From Nitrospira sp. (lineage in GTDB: Bacteria > Nitrospirota > Nitrospiria > Nitrospirales > Nitrospiraceae), in the NCBI GenBank assembly GCA_016715825.1, contig JADJXO010000001.1, positions 247,001 through 311,000 of the forward strand: a DNA stretch of 64,000 nucleotides, written 5' to 3'. Shown here piece by piece: positions 1 through 8,882 of this stretch. Every line of letters starts with the position of its first letter. The first letter of the stretch is position 1. Made by a program: the position numbers and the translations under genes. The notes under the pieces are model-generated. The model had not been told where the DNA came from and did not search any database. It saw only the letters and a list, made by a program, of their open reading frames with translations.

Positions 1-1
1 C

Positions 2-250
2 GAAAGCGAAGTAGAGGAGCGAGGGCAGGATGAGACTATGGTTCGGCTGCTCGATCGCCTGGACGGGAGAGCGAAGGCCGAGATCGAGGCGATCGACCGG
101 GCGCTCTTTAAGCTGGGGTCTGAACAGTACGGTCGATGTGAGCAATGCGGAATGGCCATCCCGCAATCCAGGCTGGAGGCGGTCCCGGCGGCCCCCATGT
201 GCATGCCTTGCGAGCAGGCAGAGGAGAACCAGGCGGCGCTGAGGAAATAG
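2..250 (+). CDS. DksA/TraR-type C4 zinc-finger protein, 5' truncated by window edge
   Basis: The reading frame is open to the first bases of the window, so the N-terminus probably lies outside it; an internal ATG at 38 is the first Met. The visible part has a short helical stretch followed by a C-X2-C ... C-X2-C zinc finger (CEQCG and CMPCE), the arrangement of the DksA/TraR family, whose members bind the RNA polymerase secondary channel or act as small zinc proteins. The segment 'GRCEQCGMAIPQSRLEAVP' is the typical family zinc-finger sequence. A gap of about 90 bases separates it from the next gene. Family assignment is firm. Whether it is a true DksA or one of the shorter TraR-like proteins cannot be decided without the missing N-terminus. 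Confidence 0.85.
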   Translation, partial: ESEVEERGQDETMVRLLDRLDGRAKAEIEAIDRALFKLGSEQYGRCEQCGMAIPQSRLEAVPAAPMCMPCEQAEENQAALRK

Positions 251-341
251 GCGAGTAAGCCGCCAGCGTTCATATCAGGAGTGCGAGTCGCTGCCTGTTG
301 GAAGCCGGTCAGCGGATATCGTTTGTGAAAGGAGATCGCCG

Positions 342-731
342 ATGGAAATCAAAGTGCTGTTGTGTAACTGCAAGGGGCTCTGCGATTCATTCAAAGACTC
401 CGATATGAATAAACTCCCTTTCGAGGTTGAATCAGATCTGGATGTCAGGTATACGGTTCTCAGTCCGCAGTTGTGCGGGCAGGGCGGGAATGCCATTTTG
501 GAAGAGGCGATGAAGACCGCCGGCCCGGACAGCTACCTGCTCGTGGGAGCCTGTGCTCCGAAGGCCCAGGAAAAGCTCTTCAAGAAACTCATTCGGGCGA
601 CCGGTTTCAACGAGAAACACTTCGTTCCCGTGGATATTCGGAGTACCGATAACAAGGGGATTGTGGATCGTTTGCGGGAAGCCGTCGAAGGTATCCTGAA
701 ACCGAGAGAGACCGCACCGGCTACGACCTGA
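342..731 (+). CDS. HdrA N-terminal-domain-like small protein
   Basis: This 129-residue protein starts at an ATG preceded by AAGGAGA. It begins with a cysteine-rich motif (LLCNCKGLC, residues 6-14), then has a conserved Cys-Gly-Gln segment (QLCGQGG) and a 'LLVGACAPKAQEKLF' segment around residue 67. This order matches the N-terminal domain of heterodisulfide reductase subunit A (HdrA), where the equivalent region reads like 'vvvaACTPrlHEptF'. No FAD-binding or ferredoxin domains follow, so it is the isolated domain and not a full HdrA. A redox or electron-transfer partner role is inferred from the family only. It lies between the zinc-finger gene and the cbpA operon with no visible linkage to either. 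Confidence 0.6.
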   Translation: MEIKVLLCNCKGLCDSFKDSDMNKLPFEVESDLDVRYTVLSPQLCGQGGNAILEEAMKTAGPDSYLLVGACAPKAQEKLFKKLIRATGFNEKHFVPVDIRSTDNKGIVDRLREAVEGILKPRETAPATT

Positions 732-846
732 GAGGCCTGCATCGGGCCCACCAGCGGAGACGAGACATCGTTAGGTAGGATTGTCACGCAACGGCCCTGC
801 CGGATCATTCATCAGGAGCGTGACGAACAGCCGGAGACGACGCGAG

Positions 847-1779
847 ATGGAATTTAAGGATTACTACAAGACCCTCGGGGTTGAGCGCACAGCCACAGCC
901 GATGAGATCAAGAAAGCCTATCGCAAGCTAGCGCGCACATATCATCCGGACGTCAGTAAAGAGGCGAACGCAGAGGCGCGCTTTAAGGAAATCGGCGAAG
1001 CCTACGAAGTGCTCCAGGACACGGAGAAGCGCGCCGCGTACGACCAACTGGGCAATCGCTGGCGAGAGGGACAGGAATTTACGCCTCCGCCCGAATGGGG
1101 GGCGGGCTTCGAGTTCACCTCCGACGGCGCTTCCGAGGCGGCTGCCAAGGACTACAGCGACTTCTTCTCCACTCTGTTTGGCAACTTCTCTCATCGCGGC
1201 GCATCAACTCGCATTCATGGCGAGGACCATCATGCCAAGATCTTCATTACTCTCGATGACGCATTTCACGGCGGTACCCATACGATTACTCTGCGTTCGC
1301 CGCAGGTGGATGCGCAAGGTCGAATGGTGCTGCGGGAGCGGTCGCTGAACGTACAGCTCCCCAAAGGCATCCGTGAGAGCCAGCATATCCGACTTGCCGG
1401 GCAAGGGGCGCCGGGAATCAAGGGGACTACCCCCGGTGATCTGTATCTCGAGATCCATTTTCACCCCCACCCTCTCTATCAGGTGCAGGGCCGAGACCTC
1501 TCGCTTTCATTGCCGATTGCACCATGGGAAGCGGCTCTCGGAGCGACGGTCAAAGCGCCGACCCCGACTGGCGTGGTTGAAGTCAAGGTCCCCCCAGGCT
1601 CACAGAGTGGGCGAAAACTACGGCTCAAGGGACGAGGTATTCCCGGTGAACCGGCTGGCGATCTCTATCTTGTCCTGGCGGTGGTCCTCCCGACAGCGGA
1701 GACGGAGGAGGCACAACAGATCTATCGCACCATGGCGCGGGAACTGGCATTCAATCCGCGCCACTCACTCGGAGTCTGA
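847..1779 (+). CDS. cbpA: CbpA-type DnaJ co-chaperone
   Basis: A 310-residue J-domain protein. Residues 1-70 form the J domain with the HPD motif (YHPDVSK) that stimulates the DnaK ATPase. A glycine/phenylalanine linker with 'FFSTLFGNF' follows, then two C-terminal substrate-binding beta domains (residues ~130-300, with typical 'DLYLEIHFHPHPLY' and 'GDLYLVL' turns). There is no Cys-rich zinc domain, which separates CbpA from DnaJ. The ATG at 847 was preferred to an upstream TTG at 781 because the J domain begins directly there (MEFKDYYKTLG). cbpM follows after 4 bases, the standard cbpA-cbpM pair. Confidence 0.93.
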   Translation: MEFKDYYKTLGVERTATADEIKKAYRKLARTYHPDVSKEANAEARFKEIGEAYEVLQDTEKRAAYDQLGNRWREGQEFTPPPEWGAGFEFTSDGASEAAAKDYSDFFSTLFGNFSHRGASTRIHGEDHHAKIFITLDDAFHGGTHTITLRSPQVDAQGRMVLRERSLNVQLPKGIRESQHIRLAGQGAPGIKGTTPGDLYLEIHFHPHPLYQVQGRDLSLSLPIAPWEAALGATVKAPTPTGVVEVKVPPGSQSGRKLRLKGRGIPGEPAGDLYLVLAVVLPTAETEEAQQIYRTMARELAFNPRHSLGV

Positions 1780-1783
1780 GGGA

Positions 1784-2104
1784 ATGGATATGGAGAACGA
1801 GATTCTGATCGGGAGTGTGGTTGGTGATGAGGGTGTGCTAGCGCTTGAAGAGTTGGCCAGGGCCTGCGGGGCGGAGGTCGAGTGGATCGTCGAATTGGTA
1901 GCGGTAGGCGTACTGGCACCGGAAGGAAGAGAGACCACGGATTGGCGATTTCGCGCGGTGGATCTCACATGTGCTCGACGAGTCGCCCGACTGCAGAGAG
2001 ATTTTGGAGCGAGCCTGGAGGCGGCTGCAGTGATGATCGATCTGCTGAAACAGATCGATCAGTTACACGCTCGCCTGAAGCAGCCAGGTCTGAATGTGGA
2101 TTAG
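1784..2104 (+). CDS. cbpM: CbpM-type chaperone modulator
   Basis: A 106-residue MerR-like helix-turn-helix protein of the CbpM family, which binds the J domain of CbpA and inhibits its co-chaperone and DNA-binding activities. The visible pattern is an N-terminal winged-helix-like part (LALEELARACGAEVEWIVE), a 'DLTCARRVARLQRDFG' helix, then a C-terminal helix (LEAAAVMIDLLKQIDQLHARL), matching CbpM. It starts four bases after the cbpA stop, so the two are co-transcribed and probably translationally coupled. A second in-frame ATG at 1790 is also possible. Confidence 0.85.
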   Translation: MDMENEILIGSVVGDEGVLALEELARACGAEVEWIVELVAVGVLAPEGRETTDWRFRAVDLTCARRVARLQRDFGASLEAAAVMIDLLKQIDQLHARLKQPGLNVD

Positions 2105-2413
2105 GTACGGGATGTCGTGTGGGAGTGGGGACATGGCCCGTTTGCTGGCCTGTGCCAGTGCGTGCGTTGATACTCTCTGTCGTGATTCTCTAGTCTCTAC
2201 TACATTGTTCGTGCATGGTAGTGGCGAGCAAGCTCCCATCAATCTTAGAAACCCTTCTTGGACAACATTCCTCTCGGGGAGTGATCGACGGACCATGCAA
2301 TCCGGCCACGCTTACCGGGTGATCCTGGCTGTCTACACTCAGACCCGCGGGATGAAAGGGGTGTCAATCTGGCGAACATGGATGAGGAACAAGGGTCACG
2401 CTGGGAGGAACGT

Positions 2414-2884
2414 ATGGACATGAACCGCATGACGCTGAAGCTCCAGGAGGCACTGCAGGCTGCCTCAGCCCACGCGTTGCGCCGAAGCCATCAAGGCATC
2501 GACATCGAGCACCTGCTGCTCGCGCTGATGGAGCAAGAAACGGGTCTGACTGGTCCGCTGCTTGAACAGGCGGGTGTCTCTCCGGCCGCGGTACTGAAGG
2601 CCGCCGAGGCGGCCTTAAACAAGCTTCCACAGGTGCAGGGACCCGGATCAGCACCCGGACAGATCTATGTGACGCAGCGCTTATCGCACGTGCTGACCCA
2701 GGCCGAACAGGAGATGCGAGGACTGCACGATGAATACGTGAGCGTGGAGCATGTCCTTCTCGCGATGGTGGGAGAAGGGGGTATTTTTAGACAGCTCGGA
2801 TTAACCCGCGATCGGCTGTTATCCGCACTTCAACAAATACGGGGGAACCAACGGGTAACCAGTCAGGACCCCGAAAGGACGTAA
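2414..2884 (+). CDS. Stand-alone ClpB N-terminal (Clp-N) domain protein
   Basis: A 156-residue protein with a strong ribosome site (GGGAGGAACGT) before its ATG. It contains both Clp-N repeats and nothing else. It is closely similar along its whole length to the first ~155 residues of the full ClpB encoded at 39295-41907: both begin MDMNRMT and both reach 'RGNQRVTSQDPE', after which this copy reads R-T-stop where ClpB continues into its first AAA+ module. It therefore looks like a clpB copy cut off at the domain boundary. Position next to cbpA-cbpM fits a chaperone locus. It could act as an adaptor/decoy for ClpB or be a remnant; the open frame and good ribosome site favour expression. Confidence 0.85.
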   Translation: MDMNRMTLKLQEALQAASAHALRRSHQGIDIEHLLLALMEQETGLTGPLLEQAGVSPAAVLKAAEAALNKLPQVQGPGSAPGQIYVTQRLSHVLTQAEQEMRGLHDEYVSVEHVLLAMVGEGGIFRQLGLTRDRLLSALQQIRGNQRVTSQDPERT

Positions 2885-2887
2885 AAA

Positions 2888-2910
2888 GGGTCAGGTCTTG
2901 AATATTGCAT
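2888..2910 (+). repeat. REP/RAYT-like end sequence in the 2885-3173 gap
   Basis: Just after the truncated ClpB-N gene the sequence reads GGGTCAGGTCTTGAATATT..., which resembles sequences often seen flanking REP-associated (Y1) transposase genes. A similar sequence (GGGTCAGATCTTGTAT) occurs on the minus strand at about 20984-20999. No transposase frame remains here. The rest of 2885-3173 shows no supportable gene. The link to REP elements is from memory of such flanks and is not certain. Confidence 0.35.
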
Positions 2911-3173
2911 GAGAGAACAATAACACGTTCGCCTGCTATCGTCCTCAGCCAGAACAACCATAAAAGGAGGCGGTAGGTACGCCTGTGAAACCGATCTGTT
3001 GGTAAGGGTGTAGGCATGGCAATAAGCTAGTCAAGAAAATGGGGATATCAAGTGAGAGTTGAAGGAGCTCGCCGGTTCCAGACAATCCTTCTTGCCGACA
3101 CAAATTCATGAGGGTCCGAATCTGTCTCGGGCCAAAGAGCATGCAAGAGAGAAACCGGCCAGTCCGAGATATA

Positions 3174-5243
3174 TCAGGCGGCCTTCGCCGGCTTGTGGAG
3201 TTGCCCCTTAGCTGCTGCAACGACGTTGTCCGTCGTGAACCCGAATTTCTTTTGCAGCTCTTTGAGTGGCGCTGAGGCGCCGAAGGTCCTCATGCCGATG
3301 ATCTCGCCTGTTAGTCCGGCATACCGTGCCCATCCAAATGTGGAGGCCTGCTCTATGCAGACTCTGGCCGTCACGGTTGGGGGAATCACGCTGTCGCGAT
3401 AGGCTTGAGGCTGATGCTCGAATAGCTCCCAGGAAGGCATACTCACCACGCGGGCCTTGATTCCTTCTGCCTTCAACTTCTCGGCAGCTTCAAGGCAGAG
3501 CGAGACTTCACTGCCGCTAGCGAGGAGCAACACATCCGGTTTTCCTCCAGGCACGTCGGCCAACACGTAGGCACCGTTTGCCACTCCTGATGCGGCGGCA
3601 TAGGTGGAACGGTCGATGGTCGGGAGGGCCTGTCTGCTCAGAATCAGGGCCACCGGCTCATGGTTCAACTGCATGATGACGCGCCAGGCCTCTGAGACCT
3701 CGTTCGCATCTGCAGGGCGCAGGACAATGAGATTCGGAATGGCTCGTAGTGAGGCGAGTTGTTCAATCGGCTGGTGCGTGGGACCATCCTCGCCGACCCC
3801 GATCGAATCGTGGGTAAATATGTGGATGACGGGGATCTCCATCAGCGCGCTCAATCGGATTGCGCCTCGGCTGTAATCGCTGAAAATCAGAAACCCAGAG
3901 CCATAGGGGCGAACTTTGGAGATGGAGAGCCCGTTCAATACCGAACCCATGGCATGTTCTCGGACGCCGAAATGCAGATTGCGCCCACCGCGATCCTTAG
4001 CAGTGAAGTCGCCGGCACCCTCGAAGGTCAAGCGGGTTTTCGTTGAGGGGGCTAAATCCGCCGAGCCTCCTAACAGCCAGGGAACGTTCTTCGCCAACCC
4101 GTTAAGCGCCTTGCTTGAGGCATCGCGGCCTGCCACTCCCTTTGGATCGGCAGGAAATACAGGGAGATCCTTGTCCCAACCGTCGGGCAGGTGGCGTTGC
4201 TGCATGTGCGAAAGATGAGCGGCAAGCTGGGGGAATTGCCGCGTGTACTCTTGAAACTTCGCCATCCAGGCTGCACGCACCTCGTGTCCACGCTTGCCCA
4301 TGCCCTGCTGGAAATGTTCGCGGACGCCTTCCGGCACCAGAAACTTTTCCTGTTCGGGCCAGCCATAGTTCCGCTTGGTCAACGTGATTTCTTTTTCGCC
4401 CAGCGGCTCACCGTGCGCGGCGTGGGTATCTTGTTTGTTAGGTGAGCCATAGGCGATATGACTATCGACGATGATCAGCGTCGGTCGATCCGCTTCTCGT
4501 TTAAACGTGGTCAAGGCTCGTTCGAGCATGTCGAGGTCATTGGCATCGCCGACCCGGATGACGTTCCATCCGTAGCCGATGAATCGTGTGGCTACGTCTT
4601 CACTAAAGGCCCAGTCGGTATGCCCTTCGATCGTGATCTTGTTGTTGTCGTAGATCCAGCAGAGGTTGGCTAATTTCAAGTGTGCGGCCAGGGACGCCGC
4701 TTCTCCGGTCACCCCTTCCATCATACAGCCGTCACCGCACAGCGCGTACACGTCGTAGTCGAACATGTCAAACCCAGGTCGATTAAAATAGTGGGCTTGC
4801 CATTGGGCGGCGATCGCCATGCCGACGCTGGTGGCAACGCCTTGACCAAGCGGACCGGTCGTCGTCTCCACACCGGAGGTCCAGCGGTATTCAGGATGTC
4901 CCGCGCATTTGCTGTCAAGCTGACGAAACCGTTTGATGTCGTCCAACTGGACCGAAAGCTCACCGAGCCGTTCATATTGAGGGTTCACAGCCTTTACGCC
5001 GGTCAGGTGCAGCAACGAGTAGAGGAGCATCGAGGCGTGCCCCATTGAGAGCACGAACCGATCGCGGTTCGGCCAGATGGGATCAGCCGGATCGAACCGC
5101 ATGACTCGCTGCCAAAGGCAGTAGGCCACTGGCGCCATGGCCATTGGAGTGCCCGGGTGACCGGAGTTGGCTTGCTGTACGGCATCCATCGAGAGGGTGC
5201 GGATGGTATTGATGCAAGTCTGATCGAGCTGTGGGTTCGTCAC
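3174..5243 (-). CDS. tkt: Transketolase
   Basis: Thiamine-diphosphate enzyme moving two-carbon ketol units in the pentose phosphate/Calvin pathways. The N-terminal TPP domain shows 'ANSGHPGTPM' and the GDGCMMEG motif, with metal ligands following at 'WIYDNNKITIEG'. The central PYR domain carries 'FGVREHAMG' and 'THDSIGVGEDGPTHQPIEQLA', and the C-terminal domain ends near 'FGFTTDNVVAAAK'. The frame extends to a TTG at 5288, but the GTG at 5243 is preceded by AAGGGGG and gives the family-like start 'VTNPQLDQTCINTIRTLS', so it was chosen (689 residues, normal length). It is monocistronic here and diverges from the zinc-ribbon gene. Confidence 0.95.
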   Translation of the reverse strand: MTNPQLDQTCINTIRTLSMDAVQQANSGHPGTPMAMAPVAYCLWQRVMRFDPADPIWPNRDRFVLSMGHASMLLYSLLHLTGVKAVNPQYERLGELSVQLDDIKRFRQLDSKCAGHPEYRWTSGVETTTGPLGQGVATSVGMAIAAQWQAHYFNRPGFDMFDYDVYALCGDGCMMEGVTGEAASLAAHLKLANLCWIYDNNKITIEGHTDWAFSEDVATRFIGYGWNVIRVGDANDLDMLERALTTFKREADRPTLIIVDSHIAYGSPNKQDTHAAHGEPLGEKEITLTKRNYGWPEQEKFLVPEGVREHFQQGMGKRGHEVRAAWMAKFQEYTRQFPQLAAHLSHMQQRHLPDGWDKDLPVFPADPKGVAGRDASSKALNGLAKNVPWLLGGSADLAPSTKTRLTFEGAGDFTAKDRGGRNLHFGVREHAMGSVLNGLSISKVRPYGSGFLIFSDYSRGAIRLSALMEIPVIHIFTHDSIGVGEDGPTHQPIEQLASLRAIPNLIVLRPADANEVSEAWRVIMQLNHEPVALILSRQALPTIDRSTYAAASGVANGAYVLADVPGGKPDVLLLASGSEVSLCLEAAEKLKAEGIKARVVSMPSWELFEHQPQAYRDSVIPPTVTARVCIEQASTFGWARYAGLTGEIIGMRTFGASAPLKELQKKFGFTTDNVVAAAKGQLHKPAKAA

Positions 5244-5473
5244 CAGGGCCCCCTTTGTAGAGGTGTATGGGTGGAGTGTTGTCGCCAAGAGTCTTTTTCA
5301 ATACTTATGTCGGTTGTTCTGCGGGCGAGCTTGAGTACGCACCTGGAACAGATGTCGCTGCTAGGAACAGTTGTCTTTAGGCACATCCTCACCCTGATCC
5401 AGCGTGATAATCTCGACCGGCGGATTCCTGAAATATTTTGCGCTTCACTCCATTCCGGCATACCGTCACAGGC

Positions 5474-6280
5474 ATGCCATCAGCACCTTCACCATTCCAA
5501 AGCCCGGCCGTATCCGTCTGTCCGAAATGTGGATTCGAACAGGAGGTGAGTGGTGAATGCCGACGGTGCGGGATCATCTTTTCAAAGTACAGACCTCCGG
5601 CTAGGACAATTGAAACGGATCCGGCTCCGGTGATCGAAGATCCAGCACCGCCGAAGGCGCCGAGCCTCTTCTCTCGTGCCTTGCGCATCCTGCCTTGGGT
5701 CTCGCTGACCTGCACGATTGGGGTCTTGCTGTTGATTCTGCGCCAAGCGCCGCCGCTCTCGATTCAAACTGATCCACAGGCGGCCAACCAGGTCACAGAG
5801 AAAATGTCCCAGCTTCAGACTGCCATGCTGGCAGGCCAGTCTCACTCACTGGCTCTCAACGAAGCCGAATTGAACCAGTGGATGCGCGACAATCTGGCGA
5901 TTGCGTCTGCGCACCAGGCGCAGCAGGCTGGTATCCCGATGCCCCACGGTCACGAGGCAAGTGTCCAAGAGGTGCAATCGGCGCTCAAGGACGTTCGCAT
6001 GAGTCTCAGTGGTACCCAGCTGCGTGCCTATGTGCTCTTTGCGCTTTATGGGAAAGAGATTTCCTTACAACTCGATGGGACGATCGAAACGCGCGACGGG
6101 TTTATCCGGCTCAAGCCGACAGCAGGTAAGTTGGGTTCGCTGCCTATTCCCTCGACGACACTCGATCGGGTGGTGCAGCAACTCTTTGAGTCGCCGCAGA
6201 ACCGAGACACTTTCCAGCTTCCGCCTGAAATCAGATCCATCCACATCGAGAACAACGCGCTCATCGTTTCGACCAGGTAG
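5474..6280 (+). CDS. Zinc-ribbon single-pass membrane protein, unknown function
   Basis: Residues ~14-35 (start at 5474) hold a zinc ribbon with two CX2C pairs (CPKCG and CRRCG, followed by IIFSKYR). A proline-rich linker follows, then one transmembrane helix (WVSLTCTIGVLLLIL). The C-terminal ~180 residues are predicted to lie outside the membrane and show no family I recognise. The in-frame ATG at 5438 is possible, but the start at 5474 puts the ribbon close to the N-terminus as in similar zinc-ribbon/TM proteins. It stands alone between divergent tkt and the convergent pxp operon. Confidence 0.7.
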   Translation: MPSAPSPFQSPAVSVCPKCGFEQEVSGECRRCGIIFSKYRPPARTIETDPAPVIEDPAPPKAPSLFSRALRILPWVSLTCTIGVLLLILRQAPPLSIQTDPQAANQVTEKMSQLQTAMLAGQSHSLALNEAELNQWMRDNLAIASAHQAQQAGIPMPHGHEASVQEVQSALKDVRMSLSGTQLRAYVLFALYGKEISLQLDGTIETRDGFIRLKPTAGKLGSLPIPSTTLDRVVQQLFESPQNRDTFQLPPEIRSIHIENNALIVSTR

Positions 6281-6320
6281 AAAAGCGAAGCAGCCGATTT
6301 GCTCACGACTCCTAAGTAAA

Positions 6321-7286
6321 TCAGTCCTCGTGGACATTCCGTCTTTGCGGAAGGGCTGTATCCAGCAGCGCTCGCTGCTTTCGAAGTGCGCCTTGAGCCT
6401 TGGTAAGGGTGGTCAGGGAAAAGGTGATGGTGTCGCCTGGAGCGAGTTGCGCGGCAAGGGAGAGATCAGCAGTGATGACAACCCCGACTTTGGGATAGCC
6501 ACCGGTGGTCTGCCGGTCTGCCATCAGGAGTATTGGTTCCCCATCGGCTGGAATCTGTAAAGCTCCCATCGTCGTGCAATCGGAGATAAAATAGCCAGGA
6601 CCCTTCCGGACAATCTTGAGGCCCGCCAGGCGATAGCCCATGCGATTAGATTCCGGAGTGACCCTGTAAGAAGAACTAGTCAAGGTGGCGAGCGCGGTTG
6701 CATGAAACAGGTTGTGTTGTGGGCCCGGAATTATCCGCAGCGTCACGGATGTCTTATAGCAAGGGACCAGTCGATCTGGGAGGCGCTTGCCGCTCAGGCC
6801 CTCTGTGGCTCGCGGTGCTATGTGCAAGACGTCTCCCTGTCGTAACGGTCTTCCCTTGTATCCGCCGGTTTCACTTGCACCGTGGGTCGAGCGGCTGCCA
6901 AGAATCAACGGCACATCGATGCCCCCGGCGACTGCTACGTATGAGCGAGCTCCAGCGCGCTGCTTGCCGAAACTCAACGTGCTGCCACTTGAAACCTCGA
7001 TGCTTTCCCAAAGCGGGACACACGTGCCACTGAGCGTCGGAGAGAGATCTGCTCCGGTGATCGCGATATGGGTGTCTCCATCGAACTCCAGTTCAGGTCC
7101 TTTCAGCGTGAGTTCCAGCACCGCGGCATTGTCCAGATTGCCGACTAGGCGATTGGCGACTCTCGTCGCATAATGGTCCATTGCACCGGCAACCGGAACT
7201 CCATACTGCTGATAGCCAGAGCGTCCTAGGTCTTGGACCGTCGAGAGCCATCCAGGTTTGGCGATATGAATTCGGATTGGTTTCAC
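6321..7286 (-). CDS. pxpC: 5-oxoprolinase subunit PxpC (KipA/biotin-dependent carboxyltransferase-like)
   Basis: 321 residues, matching the usual length of the carboxyltransferase-like subunit C of bacterial 5-oxoprolinase, which with PxpA and PxpB hydrolyses 5-oxoproline to glutamate using ATP. Visible family signatures are 'VQDLGRSGYQQYGVPVAGAMD' near the N-terminus, 'ITGADLSPTLSG', 'YVAVAGGIDVPLILGSRST' and 'GYPKVGVVITADL' near the end. It is the last gene of the operon, two bases after pxpA. Older names (KipA, urea amidolyase-like) refer to the same family. Confidence 0.92.
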   Translation of the reverse strand: MKPIRIHIAKPGWLSTVQDLGRSGYQQYGVPVAGAMDHYATRVANRLVGNLDNAAVLELTLKGPELEFDGDTHIAITGADLSPTLSGTCVPLWESIEVSSGSTLSFGKQRAGARSYVAVAGGIDVPLILGSRSTHGASETGGYKGRPLRQGDVLHIAPRATEGLSGKRLPDRLVPCYKTSVTLRIIPGPQHNLFHATALATLTSSSYRVTPESNRMGYRLAGLKIVRKGPGYFISDCTTMGALQIPADGEPILLMADRQTTGGYPKVGVVITADLSLAAQLAPGDTITFSLTTLTKAQGALRKQRALLDTALPQRRNVHED

Positions 7287-7288
7287 TC

Positions 7289-8053
7289 CTATTGAGTTGG
7301 GAGGGGTTTCGCGATGCCGACGCCTGTCGATCGAATCTCAGCTCGAATGAGATGGACGAACTCAACCGCATGCGGAGTGTCGAGATGCACGCACAGAGTA
7401 TCAGCCTGCAGAGGGACTTGTAGCCCGTCGGCGCTGGTGACAAATCCATTCAAGATATCGTGCAGTTGACGTCGTACCTGCTGCTCGGTCTCGATCAGTG
7501 CGCCAGGCTCGGAGCGTGGGACCAACGTTCCATCGGCGCGGTACGCACGGTCGGCAAAGGCCTCTTGTACGACCAGAAGGCAGGCGGCTTTGCCGCTCTC
7601 AACAAGCGCTGATCCTGCCAAGGCAAAGAGACGCAGGTGCTGATCGAATGTTGCCACTGCTCGTGTCACCGCATCGGCAATGGCCCGATCTTTTGCTGCC
7701 AAATTATAGAGCGCACCGTGGAGCTTCACGTGAGCGAGCGTCAGATGATCCGATGCCAGTACCTCGGTCAGAGTCTTCAGTTGTGCAGATACGAGCGATT
7801 CAATTTCTTCCGGTGAGGTCTGACGATCCTGACGGCCGAAATCCCCGGCATGAGGAAATCCAGGGTGCGCGCCGATCGCTGCCCTATGTTGTGCCGCGAG
7901 CCTTGCCGTCCTGCGCATGAGTTCAGGATTTCCAGCGTGAGCCCCACACGCAATATTAACCGACGTGATCAGCGGCATGAGCTGCGCTTGACGCGCGAGC
8001 AATTCAGGAGCTCCGTACTCACCCATGTCACTGTTCAAATCAATCGTTCGCAC
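7289..8053 (-). CDS. pxpA: 5-oxoprolinase subunit PxpA (LamB/YcsF family)
   Basis: 254 residues, standard for the LamB/YcsF family. Signatures: 'IDLNSDMGEYG' at the N-terminus, 'SVNIACGAHAGNPE', 'IGAHPGFPHAGDFGRQ', 'VKLHGALYN' and the C-terminal 'CVHLDTPHAVEF'. The acidic and His residues in these blocks are the ones expected at the metal/active site. Its start overlaps the end of pxpB by 14 bases and its stop is 2 bases from pxpC, so the three subunits are made together. Confidence 0.94.
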   Translation of the reverse strand: MRTIDLNSDMGEYGAPELLARQAQLMPLITSVNIACGAHAGNPELMRRTARLAAQHRAAIGAHPGFPHAGDFGRQDRQTSPEEIESLVSAQLKTLTEVLASDHLTLAHVKLHGALYNLAAKDRAIADAVTRAVATFDQHLRLFALAGSALVESGKAACLLVVQEAFADRAYRADGTLVPRSEPGALIETEQQVRRQLHDILNGFVTSADGLQVPLQADTLCVHLDTPHAVEFVHLIRAEIRSTGVGIAKPLPTQ

Positions 8054-8747
8054 GTGCGTACTCGCCGGCTAGCCGATCGAATGAGTCTCGATCGATGGCG
8101 TGGAATCGGACCAGCTCGCCAGGCTTGAGCAGAAAGGGGCTTGAATCCGTCTTCCGATACAGGGGAATTGGTGTCCGCCCAATCAAGCGCCAACCGCCGG
8201 GTGTTGAGGATGGATAAATTCCGGTCTGACGATCGGCGATACCGACTGAGCCGGCAGGAACCTTGGTGCGAGGAGTGGAGAGGCGAGGCATCCCCAAGCG
8301 CTCAGGGACCAGTCCTAAATAGGGGAATCCCGGGCTGAATCCCAGCATGTAGACCTGATAGGGCACCGATGTATGCAGCCGAATCGTGTCAGTAGGTGTA
8401 AGGCCGGCGTAGCGAGCCAGGTCGCCCAGATCCGGTCCCCATTCACCGCCGTATAAGACGGGGATGGTGTGCAACCTGCCGTGAGCCGTGATCCCATCCG
8501 AGTTTGGGCGAGGTAATCGCTTCAGCCGTTCGACCAATGTGGACACGTTCCAGTGAAGGGCATCGAAATGGATGGTGACGGATCGATAGGTTGGGACAAC
8601 ATCCAGGATGCCTTTCCACCCTCGGTCCATGATGGTGTTGGCGAAGGTAACCACACGGGCGTTGATATGGGGATCAATGTCGTCTCCGAACTCAATCGTG
8701 ATCGCTGAGTCGCCGAGCGGCGCAAGACGGATCGACTCTTGTGACAT
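8040..8747 (-). CDS. pxpB: 5-oxoprolinase subunit PxpB (KipI family)
   Basis: Carboxyltransferase-like subunit B. It opens with 'IRLAPLGDSAITIEFGDDI', has the middle signature 'GFSPGFPYLGLVPERL' and 'TPRTKVPAGSVGIADRQTGIYP', and closes with 'GWRLIGRTPIPLY' and 'LLKPGELVRF', all diagnostic of PxpB/KipI. Two ATGs are possible (8783 and 8747). The downstream one was chosen because family members begin a few residues before 'PLGDSA'; neither has a strong ribosome site. First gene of the pxpBAC operon. Confidence 0.9.
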   Translation of the reverse strand: MSQESIRLAPLGDSAITIEFGDDIDPHINARVVTFANTIMDRGWKGILDVVPTYRSVTIHFDALHWNVSTLVERLKRLPRPNSDGITAHGRLHTIPVLYGGEWGPDLGDLARYAGLTPTDTIRLHTSVPYQVYMLGFSPGFPYLGLVPERLGMPRLSTPRTKVPAGSVGIADRQTGIYPSSTPGGWRLIGRTPIPLYRKTDSSPFLLKPGELVRFHAIDRDSFDRLAGEYARAND

Positions 8748-8882
8748 TCGACGAGTACGTCGTAAGCGATTGGGTCTAGGCATGGGTCACGCCATTGATG
8801 ACCGATTGTAACCTAAGCGGTCCATGGAAGCGGAGAAAGAAAGCATGACAGGAGAGCACGCGCTTGTGATCTGCGGAGTATC

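Noticed and set aside
2094..2423. 109-codon plus-strand frame between cbpM and the ClpB-N gene
   Set aside because: No recognisable motif, overlaps the better ClpB-N frame, poor composition.
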